A DNA stretch of 64,000 nt from Tritonibacter multivorans (GTDB lineage: Bacteria > Pseudomonadota > Alphaproteobacteria > Rhodobacterales > Rhodobacteraceae). Below the pieces are notes generated by a model. That model was not told the origin of the DNA and did not search any database. It saw only the letters and a list, made by a program, of their open reading frames with translations. A program made the position numbers and the translations under genes. The first letter of the stretch is position 1. Every line of letters begins with the position of its first letter. Shown here in pieces: positions 44,670 to 52,490 of this stretch. Where the stretch lies: the NCBI RefSeq assembly GCF_001458415.1, contig NZ_CYSD01000042.1, positions 186,001-250,000 of the forward strand. Direction: 5' to 3'.

Positions 44670-45995
44670 ATGACTGACAAGGATCAATCGCAGCAAGACA
44701 TGAAGCCAGTCGGAGGACTGGCCCGTAAGCTTGCGGCGACAAAAGAAGACAAAGGTAGGGTCGGCGGGTCCCTTACATTGAAGGCGCTGCGCCGCGCGGT
44801 CGCGCGCGCGGCAGAAGACCTGTGCGAATTGCCGATGGCGGTCATTGCCGCCCGTCAGAACAACCGTAAACCCGAAGATTTGACAGCGCTTCTGTCTGAC
44901 AAACACCTGCTGGTTTTGCTTGACTGCCCAAAGGGGCGCATTGGCGCCGCGACGCTGGATGCGGCCGCCGTGACGGCGTTGATCCAGAAGCAGACCATGG
45001 GAGCCGTGATGGGCATGGCGGGCGACGAACGCGCCTATACCCCGACCGATGCTGCGATGGTGGCAGAGTTTCTGGAAAAGCTCTTTGGCAAAGTTGTTGA
45101 GATCCTCGAGGAACAGCGCGACCGCGACATGTTCGAAGGCTACCGTTTTGGTGCGCAGATCGAAGATGTTCGGACCCTTGTTCTGGGGATGGAGGCGGAT
45201 GACTACCGGGTTATCAACCTCAATATCGACCTCGACTGCGGCAAGATGCAGGGTGAGGTTCGGATCCTTCTGCCGGAACCTTCGGCCGAAGAAAATGCCG
45301 AAAGCCAGCAAATCCGCGGCCCCCGTATTGGCGCAGGCGTTGGCAGCATGCGCGCCGAACTCAGCGCGGTGCTGTGCAAGGCGAAATTGCCGCTGCGCGA
45401 GTTTACGTCGCTGAGGGTTGGCGATCTGATGCCATTGGACCAGGCTTACCTGTATGAAACCGATCTGCTCGCCATTAATGGCACTGTGGTTGCCAAGGGG
45501 CGCATGGGGCAGATGAACGGTTCCAAGGCCGTTCGGATCAACGTTGGCTCCGTTAAACTGCCGGGGCAGGGCGATGGCACGTTCTCTGATCAGGTTGGCG
45601 GCGGTGCTGCGCCTTCGGAGGCCGGAATGGGGCTGTCTATTGCGGCGCAAGGTTTGCAAGAGCCTGGCGGTCTGGGCGGTGATCTTGGCGGCGGCTTAGG
45701 CGGTGATTTTGGCGGCGGCTTGGGGGGCGACTTGGGCGGAGGTCTCGGTGGCGATCTGGGTGGCGATCTGGGTGGTGGCCTTGGCGGTGATCTAGGCGGC
45801 GATTTGGGCGGTGGCCTGCCAGATGACCTGCCGCTCACTCTGGATGAACCCGGCGGCCTGCCAATGGGCGATCTTGGGGGCGATCTTGGTGGTGACCTTG
45901 GCGGCGACTTCAATGCGGAAAACACCGCCGTTGAAATCTCGGATCTTGCAGGGCTTGGCGGCGATCTGCCGGATCTGCCTGAAACGGGCACCTAA
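44670..45995 (+). CDS. FliM/FliN-like flagellar switch protein with glycine-aspartate repeat tail
   Basis: A 441-residue protein. Residues about 30-240 resemble the FliM middle domain, and about 245-300 form a SpoA/FliN-type domain (LPLREFTSLRVGDLMPLDQA, then NGTVVAKGRMGQMNG). From about residue 330 the protein becomes a low-complexity tail of GGDLGG, GGGLGG and related units up to about 412, then an acidic end. Switch proteins form the flagellar C-ring and bind CheY. No other flagellar gene is nearby. The tail is unlike ordinary FliM and its role is unknown. Confidence 0.85.
   Translation: MTDKDQSQQDMKPVGGLARKLAATKEDKGRVGGSLTLKALRRAVARAAEDLCELPMAVIAARQNNRKPEDLTALLSDKHLLVLLDCPKGRIGAATLDAAAVTALIQKQTMGAVMGMAGDERAYTPTDAAMVAEFLEKLFGKVVEILEEQRDRDMFEGYRFGAQIEDVRTLVLGMEADDYRVINLNIDLDCGKMQGEVRILLPEPSAEENAESQQIRGPRIGAGVGSMRAELSAVLCKAKLPLREFTSLRVGDLMPLDQAYLYETDLLAINGTVVAKGRMGQMNGSKAVRINVGSVKLPGQGDGTFSDQVGGGAAPSEAGMGLSIAAQGLQEPGGLGGDLGGGLGGDFGGGLGGDLGGGLGGDLGGDLGGGLGGDLGGDLGGGLPDDLPLTLDEPGGLPMGDLGGDLGGDLGGDFNAENTAVEISDLAGLGGDLPDLPETGT
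45665..45912 (+). repeat. Intragenic GGDL/GGGL-coding repeat tract
   Basis: Degenerate 12-18 base units reading GGCGGTGATCTTGGCGGC-like fill 45665-45820 and resume at 45874-45912. They code for the glycine-aspartate-leucine tail of the FliM-like protein. The third codon positions vary, so selection on the peptide is likely. Confidence 0.9.
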
Positions 45996-46026
45996 CCCGC
46001 TGAAATACAAACAGCCTTAAACAGAA

Positions 46027-46048
46027 AAAGCGCCCCATAGGGCGCTTT
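46027..46048. terminator. Bidirectional terminator after the FliM-like gene
   Basis: Stem AAAGCGCCC / GGGCGCTTT (46027-46035 and 46040-46048) with loop CATA lies between two convergent genes, with A residues on one side serving the minus strand. Confidence 0.8.
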
Positions 46049-46084
46049 ACTTGGTCGATGTGTCATGCCCGAAATCACAGGGCC

Positions 46085-46510
46085 TTAGGACGCGGCGATC
46101 GCGTCCAACGTGGGGCGCAGACCGCTCAGGTCATAGCCTGCCTCTGTGGTTGCCGTCATAATCGTGTCGACATCCAGATCGCTGGCCTGACCCAGCGCCC
46201 AGACAACCGAACAGCGCGTGCCCGAGGCACAATAAGCCAGCACCGGCCCCTCGCAGCCCTCGTATAGCTCGCGCTGGAGGGCGACGTTTTCTGCGTTCAT
46301 GGTCTGATGCGTCAGTGGCAGCACCTTAAACGTCAGCCCCGCAGCTGTGACCGCAGCCCCGATTGCATCGGCCTGATGGCTCGGCGGCACTTCGGCGTCC
46401 GGGCGATTACAGATGACGGTTTTGAAACCAGCCGCAGCAATAGCGGCAACATCCTCGGCAGAGATCTGCGGCGAGACCGAATAGCGGGGGGTGATCGTGC
46501 GAATGTCCAT
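46085..46510 (-). CDS. TIGR01244 / DUF442 family sulfurtransferase-like protein
   Basis: A 141-residue protein of the DUF442 family, which has a phosphatase/rhodanese-like fold. The active loop is YCASGTRCS with Cys94 and Arg99. The N-terminus has YSVSPQISAEDVAAIAAAGF and VICNRPDAE, both family features. Relatives are fused or adjacent to the Blh persulfide dioxygenase, and handle sulfane sulfur under sulfide. Here no Blh gene adjoins it; the MBL-fold gene at the window's far end may be related. Confidence 0.9.
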   Translation of the reverse strand: MDIRTITPRYSVSPQISAEDVAAIAAAGFKTVICNRPDAEVPPSHQADAIGAAVTAAGLTFKVLPLTHQTMNAENVALQRELYEGCEGPVLAYCASGTRCSVVWALGQASDLDVDTIMTATTEAGYDLSGLRPTLDAIAAS

Positions 46511-46519
46511 GCAAGTTCC

Positions 46520-46780
46520 TTACGACTTTGCCGGGCCCCGGTCCAGATCGAAGCGCATCTGTGACACGGCTTCCCTGGCGATTCCCAATCCGCTCTCAGA
46601 ATCACCGAAACCCGTGCGAGCATACAATCGTCCGGCCTCGTTGAGACGCGCTTGCACTGTGTCTGCTTAAAAAACGATCTCTGGGTTTCGGGCCGCCGAC
46701 CTGCTGCAGTGCCGCGAAGACGTGAAGCCCCCTTTCAAGACGTCGCTCGCGCAGGCGGCCATGGGGGCTCAGGTCCCAAT
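46520..46780 (-). pseudogene. Possible frameshifted gene remnant
   Basis: On the minus strand, 46520-46657 reads as about 45 coding-like residues (RLNEAGRLYARTGFGDSESG near the start) ending in TAA just before the DUF442 gene, with no good ATG. Upstream, about 46670-46780 in another frame, reads GRLRERRLERGLHVFAALQQ. Two coding-like stretches in different frames suggest a decayed gene, but the family is not recognised and chance is possible. Confidence 0.3.
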
Positions 46781-47256
46781 TTGGGGGTGCGGCTTTCCTT
46801 GGGTTTGTCAGGTCGGTAATGATGAGATCCCATCAAAAACGGTGGCCTTGTCTTATCTTATTGCATTGACAGTACTTCTTGCAGTGGGATCTGGCGCGCG
46901 GCGCCAGTTGGCATGTCACACTGGCCGGAAAGGCACGGAAGACGGCTTTGGAAGGGCGGCGCGTAGGGGGCGGGTGTCTTCACGCAAGAGTTGCGGGATG
47001 CGCGCGTAAGGTTACAAGGGGAGACAACCTATAATAGAATTGATACGCTGCTGCGCAGAATTTGACGGGGTTTCTTCGCTGCGATGCGAGATCAGATTAT
47101 GGTTAAAGATTATTCAAAAATATAACTTTTTTGCGACAAAGCGCCTCAAAATTGAGGTGTCGCTTGATGCAACTCCGGATTGCGGTATTCTTCAATTGTG
47201 CCGGGGTGCGCGCCAACTGTTTTCGAGCGATCGGCACTTTTGGGAGGAGATTAACG
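46781..47256. other. Weakly coding intergenic stretch
   Basis: No supported gene is seen in these 476 bases. The last part (about 47090-47160) is AT-rich for this genome. TATAAT occurs at 47030-47035 without a matching -35 box at normal spacing. An open frame through 46722-47009 has no ribosome site or recognisable product. Confidence 0.5.
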
Positions 47257-47472
47257 ATGACTATGGACGAATTGATGTCGCGGGCCACCGCACTGGAAGA
47301 AAGCATTCGAGCAGCCAATCCGGCGCACCGGCTCGAGCTGCTGCCAGAGTTCAGTGGTTTGCTTGCGGGCATTCGCAAAGCCGGTGGATCCATCCCCGGC
47401 AGCTTGCGCGGGCTCGAACATGTTTTGAATGAAGAATTGGCGGAAAGTCGTTTCGACAATATGCCGGTCTGA
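47257..47472 (+). CDS. Small hypothetical protein
   Basis: A 71-residue, probably helical, cytosolic protein of unknown function (MTMDELMSRATALEESIRAA at the start). The excellent ribosome site GGGAGGAGA six bases before the ATG at 47257 and the strong terminator after it support a real single-gene unit. Confidence 0.7.
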   Translation: MTMDELMSRATALEESIRAANPAHRLELLPEFSGLLAGIRKAGGSIPGSLRGLEHVLNEELAESRFDNMPV

Positions 47473-47549
47473 TCCCCATTCGAACATTGGATCACCCAGA
47501 CAGGATCGCAGGACGTCGAGCAGGGGCCTCCTGCAATCCGATCTGAACA

Positions 47550-47580
47550 AAAAACGCCCGGGCCAGCGCCGGGCGTTTTT
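47550..47580 (+). terminator. Terminator after the small hypothetical gene
   Basis: Stem ACGCCCGG / CCGGGCGT (47554-47561 and 47569-47576) with flanking A and T runs can serve both strands. Confidence 0.88.
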
Positions 47581-47604
47581 GCGTCTTCCGAAGGGAACGT
47601 GCGA

Positions 47605-47820
47605 TCAGGCCAGAACCAGGCCAACCATGACCAGCATCAATCCCAGCACCGACAGCGCCAGCGCGCCCAGGTTCATGGGCAACACCCCTTGCAACACCGC
47701 GCGCAGGGCCTCGTCATCCAGGTTCTGGCGTTTTGCACGCACCACGCGCAGGACACAGAACACAAGCCCCACCATACCGGCCAAGGTCAGGGCGCCACCG
47801 GCCCAGATCAGATACTCCAT
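47605..47820 (-). CDS. Small two-helix membrane protein
   Basis: A 71-residue protein with two membrane helices (about residues 4-26 and 47-69) joined by a basic loop, RVVRAKRQNLDD. It is unassigned. It is divergent from gapR with 219 bp between and converges on the small gene at 47257, sharing its terminator region. Confidence 0.7.
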   Translation of the reverse strand: MEYLIWAGGALTLAGMVGLVFCVLRVVRAKRQNLDDEALRAVLQGVLPMNLGALALSVLGLMLVMVGLVLA

Positions 47821-48039
47821 CGTGCTCTTACCTTCTCAGTCGCAAAATCTCACATGCGGGTAGCGCAACATCTGTGCCCACGCAACTGCTGTTGGTGGGG
47901 CGAAATTGCCGCTTTGCTGCCGATCACGGCCATCACCGCTTGCGGGACGGCGCGCGCGCTTGTATTTCCCTCGTGATCGAACAGGGCCAATCCGGGCACA
48001 CACCGGAGCCTTGAGGCCACTAGCGGATGGAGCCGACCC

Positions 48040-48306
48040 ATGGACATGACCGAAGAAGAAAAGATTGAAAACTACCGCGTCACCGCGGGTGAACTGCGCC
48101 AGTTCATTGAACGTTTCGAGCGTCTGGACGAGGAAAAGAAAAACCTCGCTGAACAGCAAAAAGAAGTCATGGCCGAAGCTAAGGCACGTGGTTACGACAC
48201 CAAAGTGATGCGCAAAGTGGTCGCGTTGCGCAAGCGCGACGCCAATGACATCGCCGAAGAAGAAGCGGTTCTGGAGATGTACAAGGAAGCGCTTGGCATG
48301 CAGTAA
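48040..48306 (+). CDS. gapR: GapR / DUF2312 nucleoid-associated protein
   Basis: An 88-residue helical protein. GapR, a DUF2312 protein, encircles overtwisted DNA as a dimer of dimers and aids replication and topoisomerases in Caulobacter. The pattern VTAGELRQFIERFERLDEEK followed by KNLAEQQKEVMAEAKARGYD and MRKVVALRKRD is nearly invariant in the family. The length matches (89 in Caulobacter). It is a single-gene unit with its own terminator. Confidence 0.95.
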   Translation: MDMTEEEKIENYRVTAGELRQFIERFERLDEEKKNLAEQQKEVMAEAKARGYDTKVMRKVVALRKRDANDIAEEEAVLEMYKEALGMQ

Positions 48307-48346
48307 ATCTGCTGTGGCCTTTGGGCTGCCAAGGATAAGAATTTCG

Positions 48347-48384
48347 ACGGGGCAGGACAGCACAGTCCGGCCCCGTTTTCTTTT
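48347..48384 (+). terminator. gapR terminator
   Basis: Stem ACGGGGC-A-GGAC / GTCC-G-GCCCCGT (48347-48358 and 48365-48376, one mismatch) with a six-base loop is followed by TTTTCTTTT. Confidence 0.87.
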
Positions 48385-48566
48385 GCGTTCGGTTTGGAAT
48401 CACTGAATTCCCGACGGATTGGCGCTGGTTTGGGGGGGATTGCGCGGTGAATGGCCGAAGCCCGAGGATCCGCTTATGATTTCAGCAACTGTCTTTAGTC
48501 TTGGGTTTTCAGCACATTACCGTTGTTTCTGCGGGGGCAGTTTCAAATTTTTCCGAAAGGCCAAAA

Positions 48567-48584
48567 TTTTACCAGTTGATAAAA
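48567..48584. promoter_or_regulatory. Degenerate RutR-like box upstream of preT
   Basis: TTTTACCAGTTGATAAAA matches 15 of 18 positions of the perfect box at 52315 and keeps the central ACCAGTTG. It lies 67 bp before the preT start. Confidence 0.45.
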
Positions 48585-48650
48585 AATAGAGCTGTGGCAG
48601 CATAGAGGAAAGACAAGACCCAAAAATCTATCCAATCAGGGAGATACCCA

Positions 48651-49985
48651 ATGGCGACCAGCCACCAGGCATCCGGGATCAAGTCGGGGCGTTTGTCCTC
48701 TGTCGACATCGCTGAAAACTTCGGGGATCTGCATGCGCCCTATGACGCCCACGAGGCGGCGGTTGCGGCGGATCGGTGTTATTTCTGTTTTGACGCGCCG
48801 TGCATGACGGCATGCCCGACATCTATTGATATTCCGCAATTCATCCGCGAAATTCAGGCCGGCCACGCGGAAAGCGCCGCTAAGACAATTTTGGATCAGA
48901 ACATTCTGGGCGGCATGTGCGCGCGCGTTTGTCCGACCGAGACCCTGTGCGAAGAGGCCTGTGTGCGCGAAGCCGCCGAAGGCAAGCCGGTTGAAATTGG
49001 CCGTCTTCAGCGCTTTGCCACCGACACCGTGATGGAGAAGGGTATCCACCCGTTCACCCGCGCAGAGGCCACCGGTAAGACGGTCGCGGTTGTGGGCGCG
49101 GGGCCCGCAGGTCTGGCCGCCGCCCATCGCCTTGCGATGAAGGGCCACGATGTGGTGGTGTTTGAATATAAGTCCAAAGCGGGCGGGCTGAACGAATTTG
49201 GCATTGCCGCTTATAAATCCACCAACGATTTTGCCGGGCGTGAAGTCGAATGGTTGATGCAGATCGGCGGCATCACTGTCGAATACGACAAAGGTTTTGG
49301 CAAAGGTCTGACCCTTGATGGCCTGAAGGCCGAGTATGACGCGGTCTTCTTGTCCATCGGTCTGGCAGGCGTCAATGCGCTGCGCGCAGCGGGCGAAGAC
49401 AAAGACGGCGTGCGCGATGCGGTCGATTTCATCGAAGATGTGCGACAGGCAGATGACCTGAGCGCGCTGCCCGTGGGGCGCAATGTGGTGGTGATCGGCG
49501 GTGGCATGACCGCTGTGGATGCCGCGGTGCAGTCGAAACTGCTGGGCGCGGAAAACGTCACCATTGCCTACCGCCGCGACCGTGATGCGATGGGGGCCAG
49601 CCGCTTTGAACAGGATCTTGCGGCCTCCAAGGGCGTGAAGCTGATGTTCAATGTGATGCCCAAGGAAATCATCGGCAATGGCGCCGCAGCTGAGATTGAA
49701 CTGGAATACACCGATATCGTGGAGGGCCGCGTCACGGGAACGGGCGAGACCACGCGTCTGGCGGCCGATCAGGTGTTCAAGGCCATTGGCCAGACGCTGG
49801 AAGGCGCGCCGCAGGAGCTCGCGATCGAAGGTGGGAAGATCCAAGTGAACGACGCTGGCCGCACGTCGATTGCAGGCGTCTGGGCCGGGGGCGACTGTGC
49901 CTCGGGCGGCGAAGATCTGACCGTGACCGCCGTGGCCGAAGGCCGCGACGCCGCTGAAGACATCCACAAGAGCCTTATGGCCTGA
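48651..49985 (+). CDS. preT: NAD-dependent dihydropyrimidine dehydrogenase, PreT subunit
   Basis: A 444-residue flavoprotein of the GltD-like family. The N-terminal domain carries FeS cysteines (CYFCFDAPCMTACP near residue 43; CARVCPTETLCEEAC near 90). Two dinucleotide motifs follow: VAVVGAGPAGLAAAHRL near 144 for FAD and VVVIGGGMTAVDAA near 281 for NAD(P)H. With PreA it reduces uracil and thymine to dihydro forms in the cytosol, the first step of reductive pyrimidine breakdown. preA follows 52 bp later. Confidence 0.94.
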   Translation: MATSHQASGIKSGRLSSVDIAENFGDLHAPYDAHEAAVAADRCYFCFDAPCMTACPTSIDIPQFIREIQAGHAESAAKTILDQNILGGMCARVCPTETLCEEACVREAAEGKPVEIGRLQRFATDTVMEKGIHPFTRAEATGKTVAVVGAGPAGLAAAHRLAMKGHDVVVFEYKSKAGGLNEFGIAAYKSTNDFAGREVEWLMQIGGITVEYDKGFGKGLTLDGLKAEYDAVFLSIGLAGVNALRAAGEDKDGVRDAVDFIEDVRQADDLSALPVGRNVVVIGGGMTAVDAAVQSKLLGAENVTIAYRRDRDAMGASRFEQDLAASKGVKLMFNVMPKEIIGNGAAAEIELEYTDIVEGRVTGTGETTRLAADQVFKAIGQTLEGAPQELAIEGGKIQVNDAGRTSIAGVWAGGDCASGGEDLTVTAVAEGRDAAEDIHKSLMA

Positions 49986-50037
49986 GCCAGTTGGGACCGT
50001 ATCCCGGTCACCGACAAGCAGAATAGGGAGAGATCAA

Positions 50038-51342
50038 ATGGCTGATCTGACGACAGAATTCCTCGGTATTAAGTCTCCGAACCCCTTCTGGCTGGCCTCT
50101 GCGCCGCCAACCGACAAAGAATACAATGTCCGTCGCGCCTTTGAAGCGGGCTGGGGCGGTGTGGTCTGGAAGACGCTGGGCGCAGAAGGCCCGCCCGTGG
50201 TCAATGTAAACGGCCCGCGCTATGGCGCGATCTGGGGCGCGGATCGTCGCCTTCTGGGGCTGAACAATATCGAACTGATCACCGATCGCCCGCTCGAGGT
50301 GAACCTCGAGGAAATGACCCGCGTGAAAAAGGACTATCCCGACCGCGCGCTGATTGCTTCGATCATGGTGCCCTGCGAAGAAGAGGCGTGGAAAAAGATC
50401 CTGCCGCGCGTGGCGGAAACCAATGCCGACGGGATCGAGCTGAACTTTGGCTGCCCGCATGGGATGGCCGAACGCGGCATGGGATCGGCTGTGGGGCAGG
50501 TGCCAGACTACATCCAGATGGTGACCGAATGGTGCAAGCAGTATTATGACCGCCCGGTGATCGTGAAGCTGACGCCAAACATCACCGACATCCGCCACCC
50601 GGCGCGCGCGGCGCAGGCGGGCAATGCCGATGCGGTGTCGCTGATCAATACGATCAACTCCATCACCTCGGTCGATCTGGACAATATGGCGCCGGAGCCG
50701 ACGATTGGTGGCAAGGGGTCGCACGGCGGCTATTGTGGTCCGGCGGTGAAACCGATTGCGTTGAATATGGTGGCAGAGATTGCCCGCGATCCGGCCACAG
50801 CCGGCCTGCCGATTTCCGCCATTGGCGGTGTAACCACCTGGAAAGACGCGGCTGAGTTTATCGCGCTTGGGGCTGGCAATGTGCAGGTCTGCACGGCGGC
50901 GATGACCTATGGGTTTAAAGTGGTCGAGGAAATGATCTCGGGCCTCAGCCATTGGATGGATGAAAAAGGCTATACCTCGATCGAGGACTTCCGCGGCATG
51001 GCGACCCCCAATGTCACCGATTGGCAGTATCTGGACCTGAACTATGTGGCCAAGGCGAAGATCAATCAGGACGATTGCATCAAATGCGGCCGCTGTTTTG
51101 CCGCCTGCGAGGACACCTCGCATCAGGCGATTGCCATGTCCGAGGACCGCACCTTTACCGTGAAGGATGACGAATGCGTGGCCTGTAACCTCTGCGTGAA
51201 TGTCTGCCCGGTTGAAGGCTGTATCACCATGGAGGAGGTGCCCGCAGGCCAGTTGGATCAGCGCACCGGCGAGGTTGTTTCCGACGAATACGCCAACTGG
51301 ACGACCCATCCCAACAACCCATCCGCGGTTGCGGGCGAATAA
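50038..51342 (+). CDS. preA: NAD-dependent dihydropyrimidine dehydrogenase, PreA subunit
   Basis: A 434-residue catalytic subunit. Residues 1-about 320 form a dihydroorotate dehydrogenase-like FMN barrel (NPFWLASAPPTD near residue 15; IELNFGCPHGMAERGMG near 141 with the active-site cysteine region). The C-terminal ferredoxin domain has CIKCGRCFAAC and CVACNLCVNVCP for two 4Fe-4S clusters. GGGAGAG precedes the ATG. It forms the enzyme with PreT, encoded just upstream. Confidence 0.96.
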   Translation: MADLTTEFLGIKSPNPFWLASAPPTDKEYNVRRAFEAGWGGVVWKTLGAEGPPVVNVNGPRYGAIWGADRRLLGLNNIELITDRPLEVNLEEMTRVKKDYPDRALIASIMVPCEEEAWKKILPRVAETNADGIELNFGCPHGMAERGMGSAVGQVPDYIQMVTEWCKQYYDRPVIVKLTPNITDIRHPARAAQAGNADAVSLINTINSITSVDLDNMAPEPTIGGKGSHGGYCGPAVKPIALNMVAEIARDPATAGLPISAIGGVTTWKDAAEFIALGAGNVQVCTAAMTYGFKVVEEMISGLSHWMDEKGYTSIEDFRGMATPNVTDWQYLDLNYVAKAKINQDDCIKCGRCFAACEDTSHQAIAMSEDRTFTVKDDECVACNLCVNVCPVEGCITMEEVPAGQLDQRTGEVVSDEYANWTTHPNNPSAVAGE

Positions 51343-51438
51343 AATTTCATCGGGCGGGGCGGGGTCTCGCCCGATAATCAGGCGGTGCAAAATGCCTGAA
51401 CCTCCACACCTTCCTCCGCTGACCTGTGAAAACTGAAA

Positions 51439-51465
51439 CGCCGCGCATTTTGCGCGGCGCTTTTT
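51439..51465 (+). terminator. Terminator of preTA
   Basis: Stem CGCCGCGCA / TGCGCGGCG (51439-51447 and 51451-51459) with a TTT loop is followed by CTTTTT. Confidence 0.88.
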
Positions 51466-51527
51466 GTCTGTTTCCAGCCGGGGTATGTCGCAATTCGAGT
51501 GCCTATTTTTGCAGCACGCCACCGCGG

Positions 51528-52145
51528 TCAATTGGCAGGGGTCAGCATTTTCCGATAGAGATTTTCAAGAAATTCTTCAGCGCCATCCATTGGGCCGTCC
51601 GGCGCCATAAGGGTGCGCACCTGCACGTCGAAATCCGCGTAGTGCTGGGTCAGCGACCAGATTGAAAACAGCAGGTGGCGGGGGTGCACGCGGGCCAGCT
51701 TTCCCTCGGTCATCCAAGTTTCAAAGATCATCACCGTGTCATCCACCAACACCCGCAGATCAGTGGACAGTTGGTCGATCATCCGCGGCGCGCCCTGGAC
51801 CAGCTCATTGGCAAACAGGCGGCTTTCGCGCGGCATTTCACGGCTCATCTCGAGCTTGCGACGGGTATATTGTAGAATTTCTTCAAGGGGTTCGCCGTCA
51901 GCGTTCAAGTCGCGCAAAGGGGCAAGCCAGCTGTCCAGAAGCTGCGACAGAAGGGCGGTGAAAATCTCTTCCTTTGATGGGAAGTAGTAAAGTAGATTGG
52001 GTTTGGACAGCCCTGCAGCTTTGGCGATCTGGTCGACGGTCGCGCCCCGAAACCCATTTTGCGAAAACACGTCCAACGCGGCTTCGAGGATCGCGGCACG
52101 GTTTCGTTTCTGAATACGCGTCAGGCTTCTTTCAGAGGTTGTCAC
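51528..52145 (-). CDS. rutR: TetR family pyrimidine regulator, RutR-like
   Basis: A 205-residue TetR-type repressor. The helix-turn-helix (FRGATVDQIAKAAGLSKPNL, then LYYFPSKEEIF) spans about residues 32-62. The C-terminal domain with SREMPRESRLFANELVQGAP and HPRHLLFSIWSLTQHYADF closely resembles E. coli RutR, whose ligands are uracil and thymine. It lies inside the pyrimidine-degradation locus, and a perfect RutR-type operator is found 170 bp upstream of its start. Its likely role is repression relieved by uracil. Confidence 0.92.
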   Translation of the reverse strand: MTTSERSLTRIQKRNRAAILEAALDVFSQNGFRGATVDQIAKAAGLSKPNLLYYFPSKEEIFTALLSQLLDSWLAPLRDLNADGEPLEEILQYTRRKLEMSREMPRESRLFANELVQGAPRMIDQLSTDLRVLVDDTVMIFETWMTEGKLARVHPRHLLFSIWSLTQHYADFDVQVRTLMAPDGPMDGAEEFLENLYRKMLTPAN

Positions 52146-52314
52146 GGCAATGCTTCTTTCTATTCCCGGCCCCGAATTGCAGTAAGCTGAGAGAGGTTTC
52201 GGGGCGATAAAATAATTTCGCCTGTTTTTCGCTCACTTGTCCAGCCGAAGGGCAAGTTTGCTGTTTTCGCAATACGCAATTTCTTGACTGATGTCACGCC
52301 GGTGTTACCGTGAG

Positions 52315-52332
52315 TTTGACCAGTTGGTCAAA
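52315..52332. promoter_or_regulatory. Perfect RutR-type operator
   Basis: TTTGACCAGTTGGTCAAA is a perfect inverted repeat (two 8-bp arms, GT centre) that contains the whole E. coli RutR consensus TTGACCA-N2-TGGTCAA. It lies between divergent rutR and the hydrolase gene. Confidence 0.9.
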
Positions 52333-52490
52333 TGTTCCTCCGACGTACATGTTTTAGATGATCGTCAAAGGGCAATTGGCCAACGTCAGACCACAGCCAC
52401 GGAGCGGCGCGCAGGCGCATGGCTCATGGTCCGCCACCAACCCCGAGGGCAGAGCCCCGGACGGCAGGGCCGCAGGGAAGGAAGTACTGG

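Noticed and set aside
45665-45912. Repeat tract resembling a short tandem array or CRISPR
   Set aside because: The units are degenerate, contiguous and in frame within a gene; no spacers are present.
46722-47009. A 95-codon plus-strand open frame in the gap
   Set aside because: No ribosome site, no recognised family and composition unlike its neighbours.
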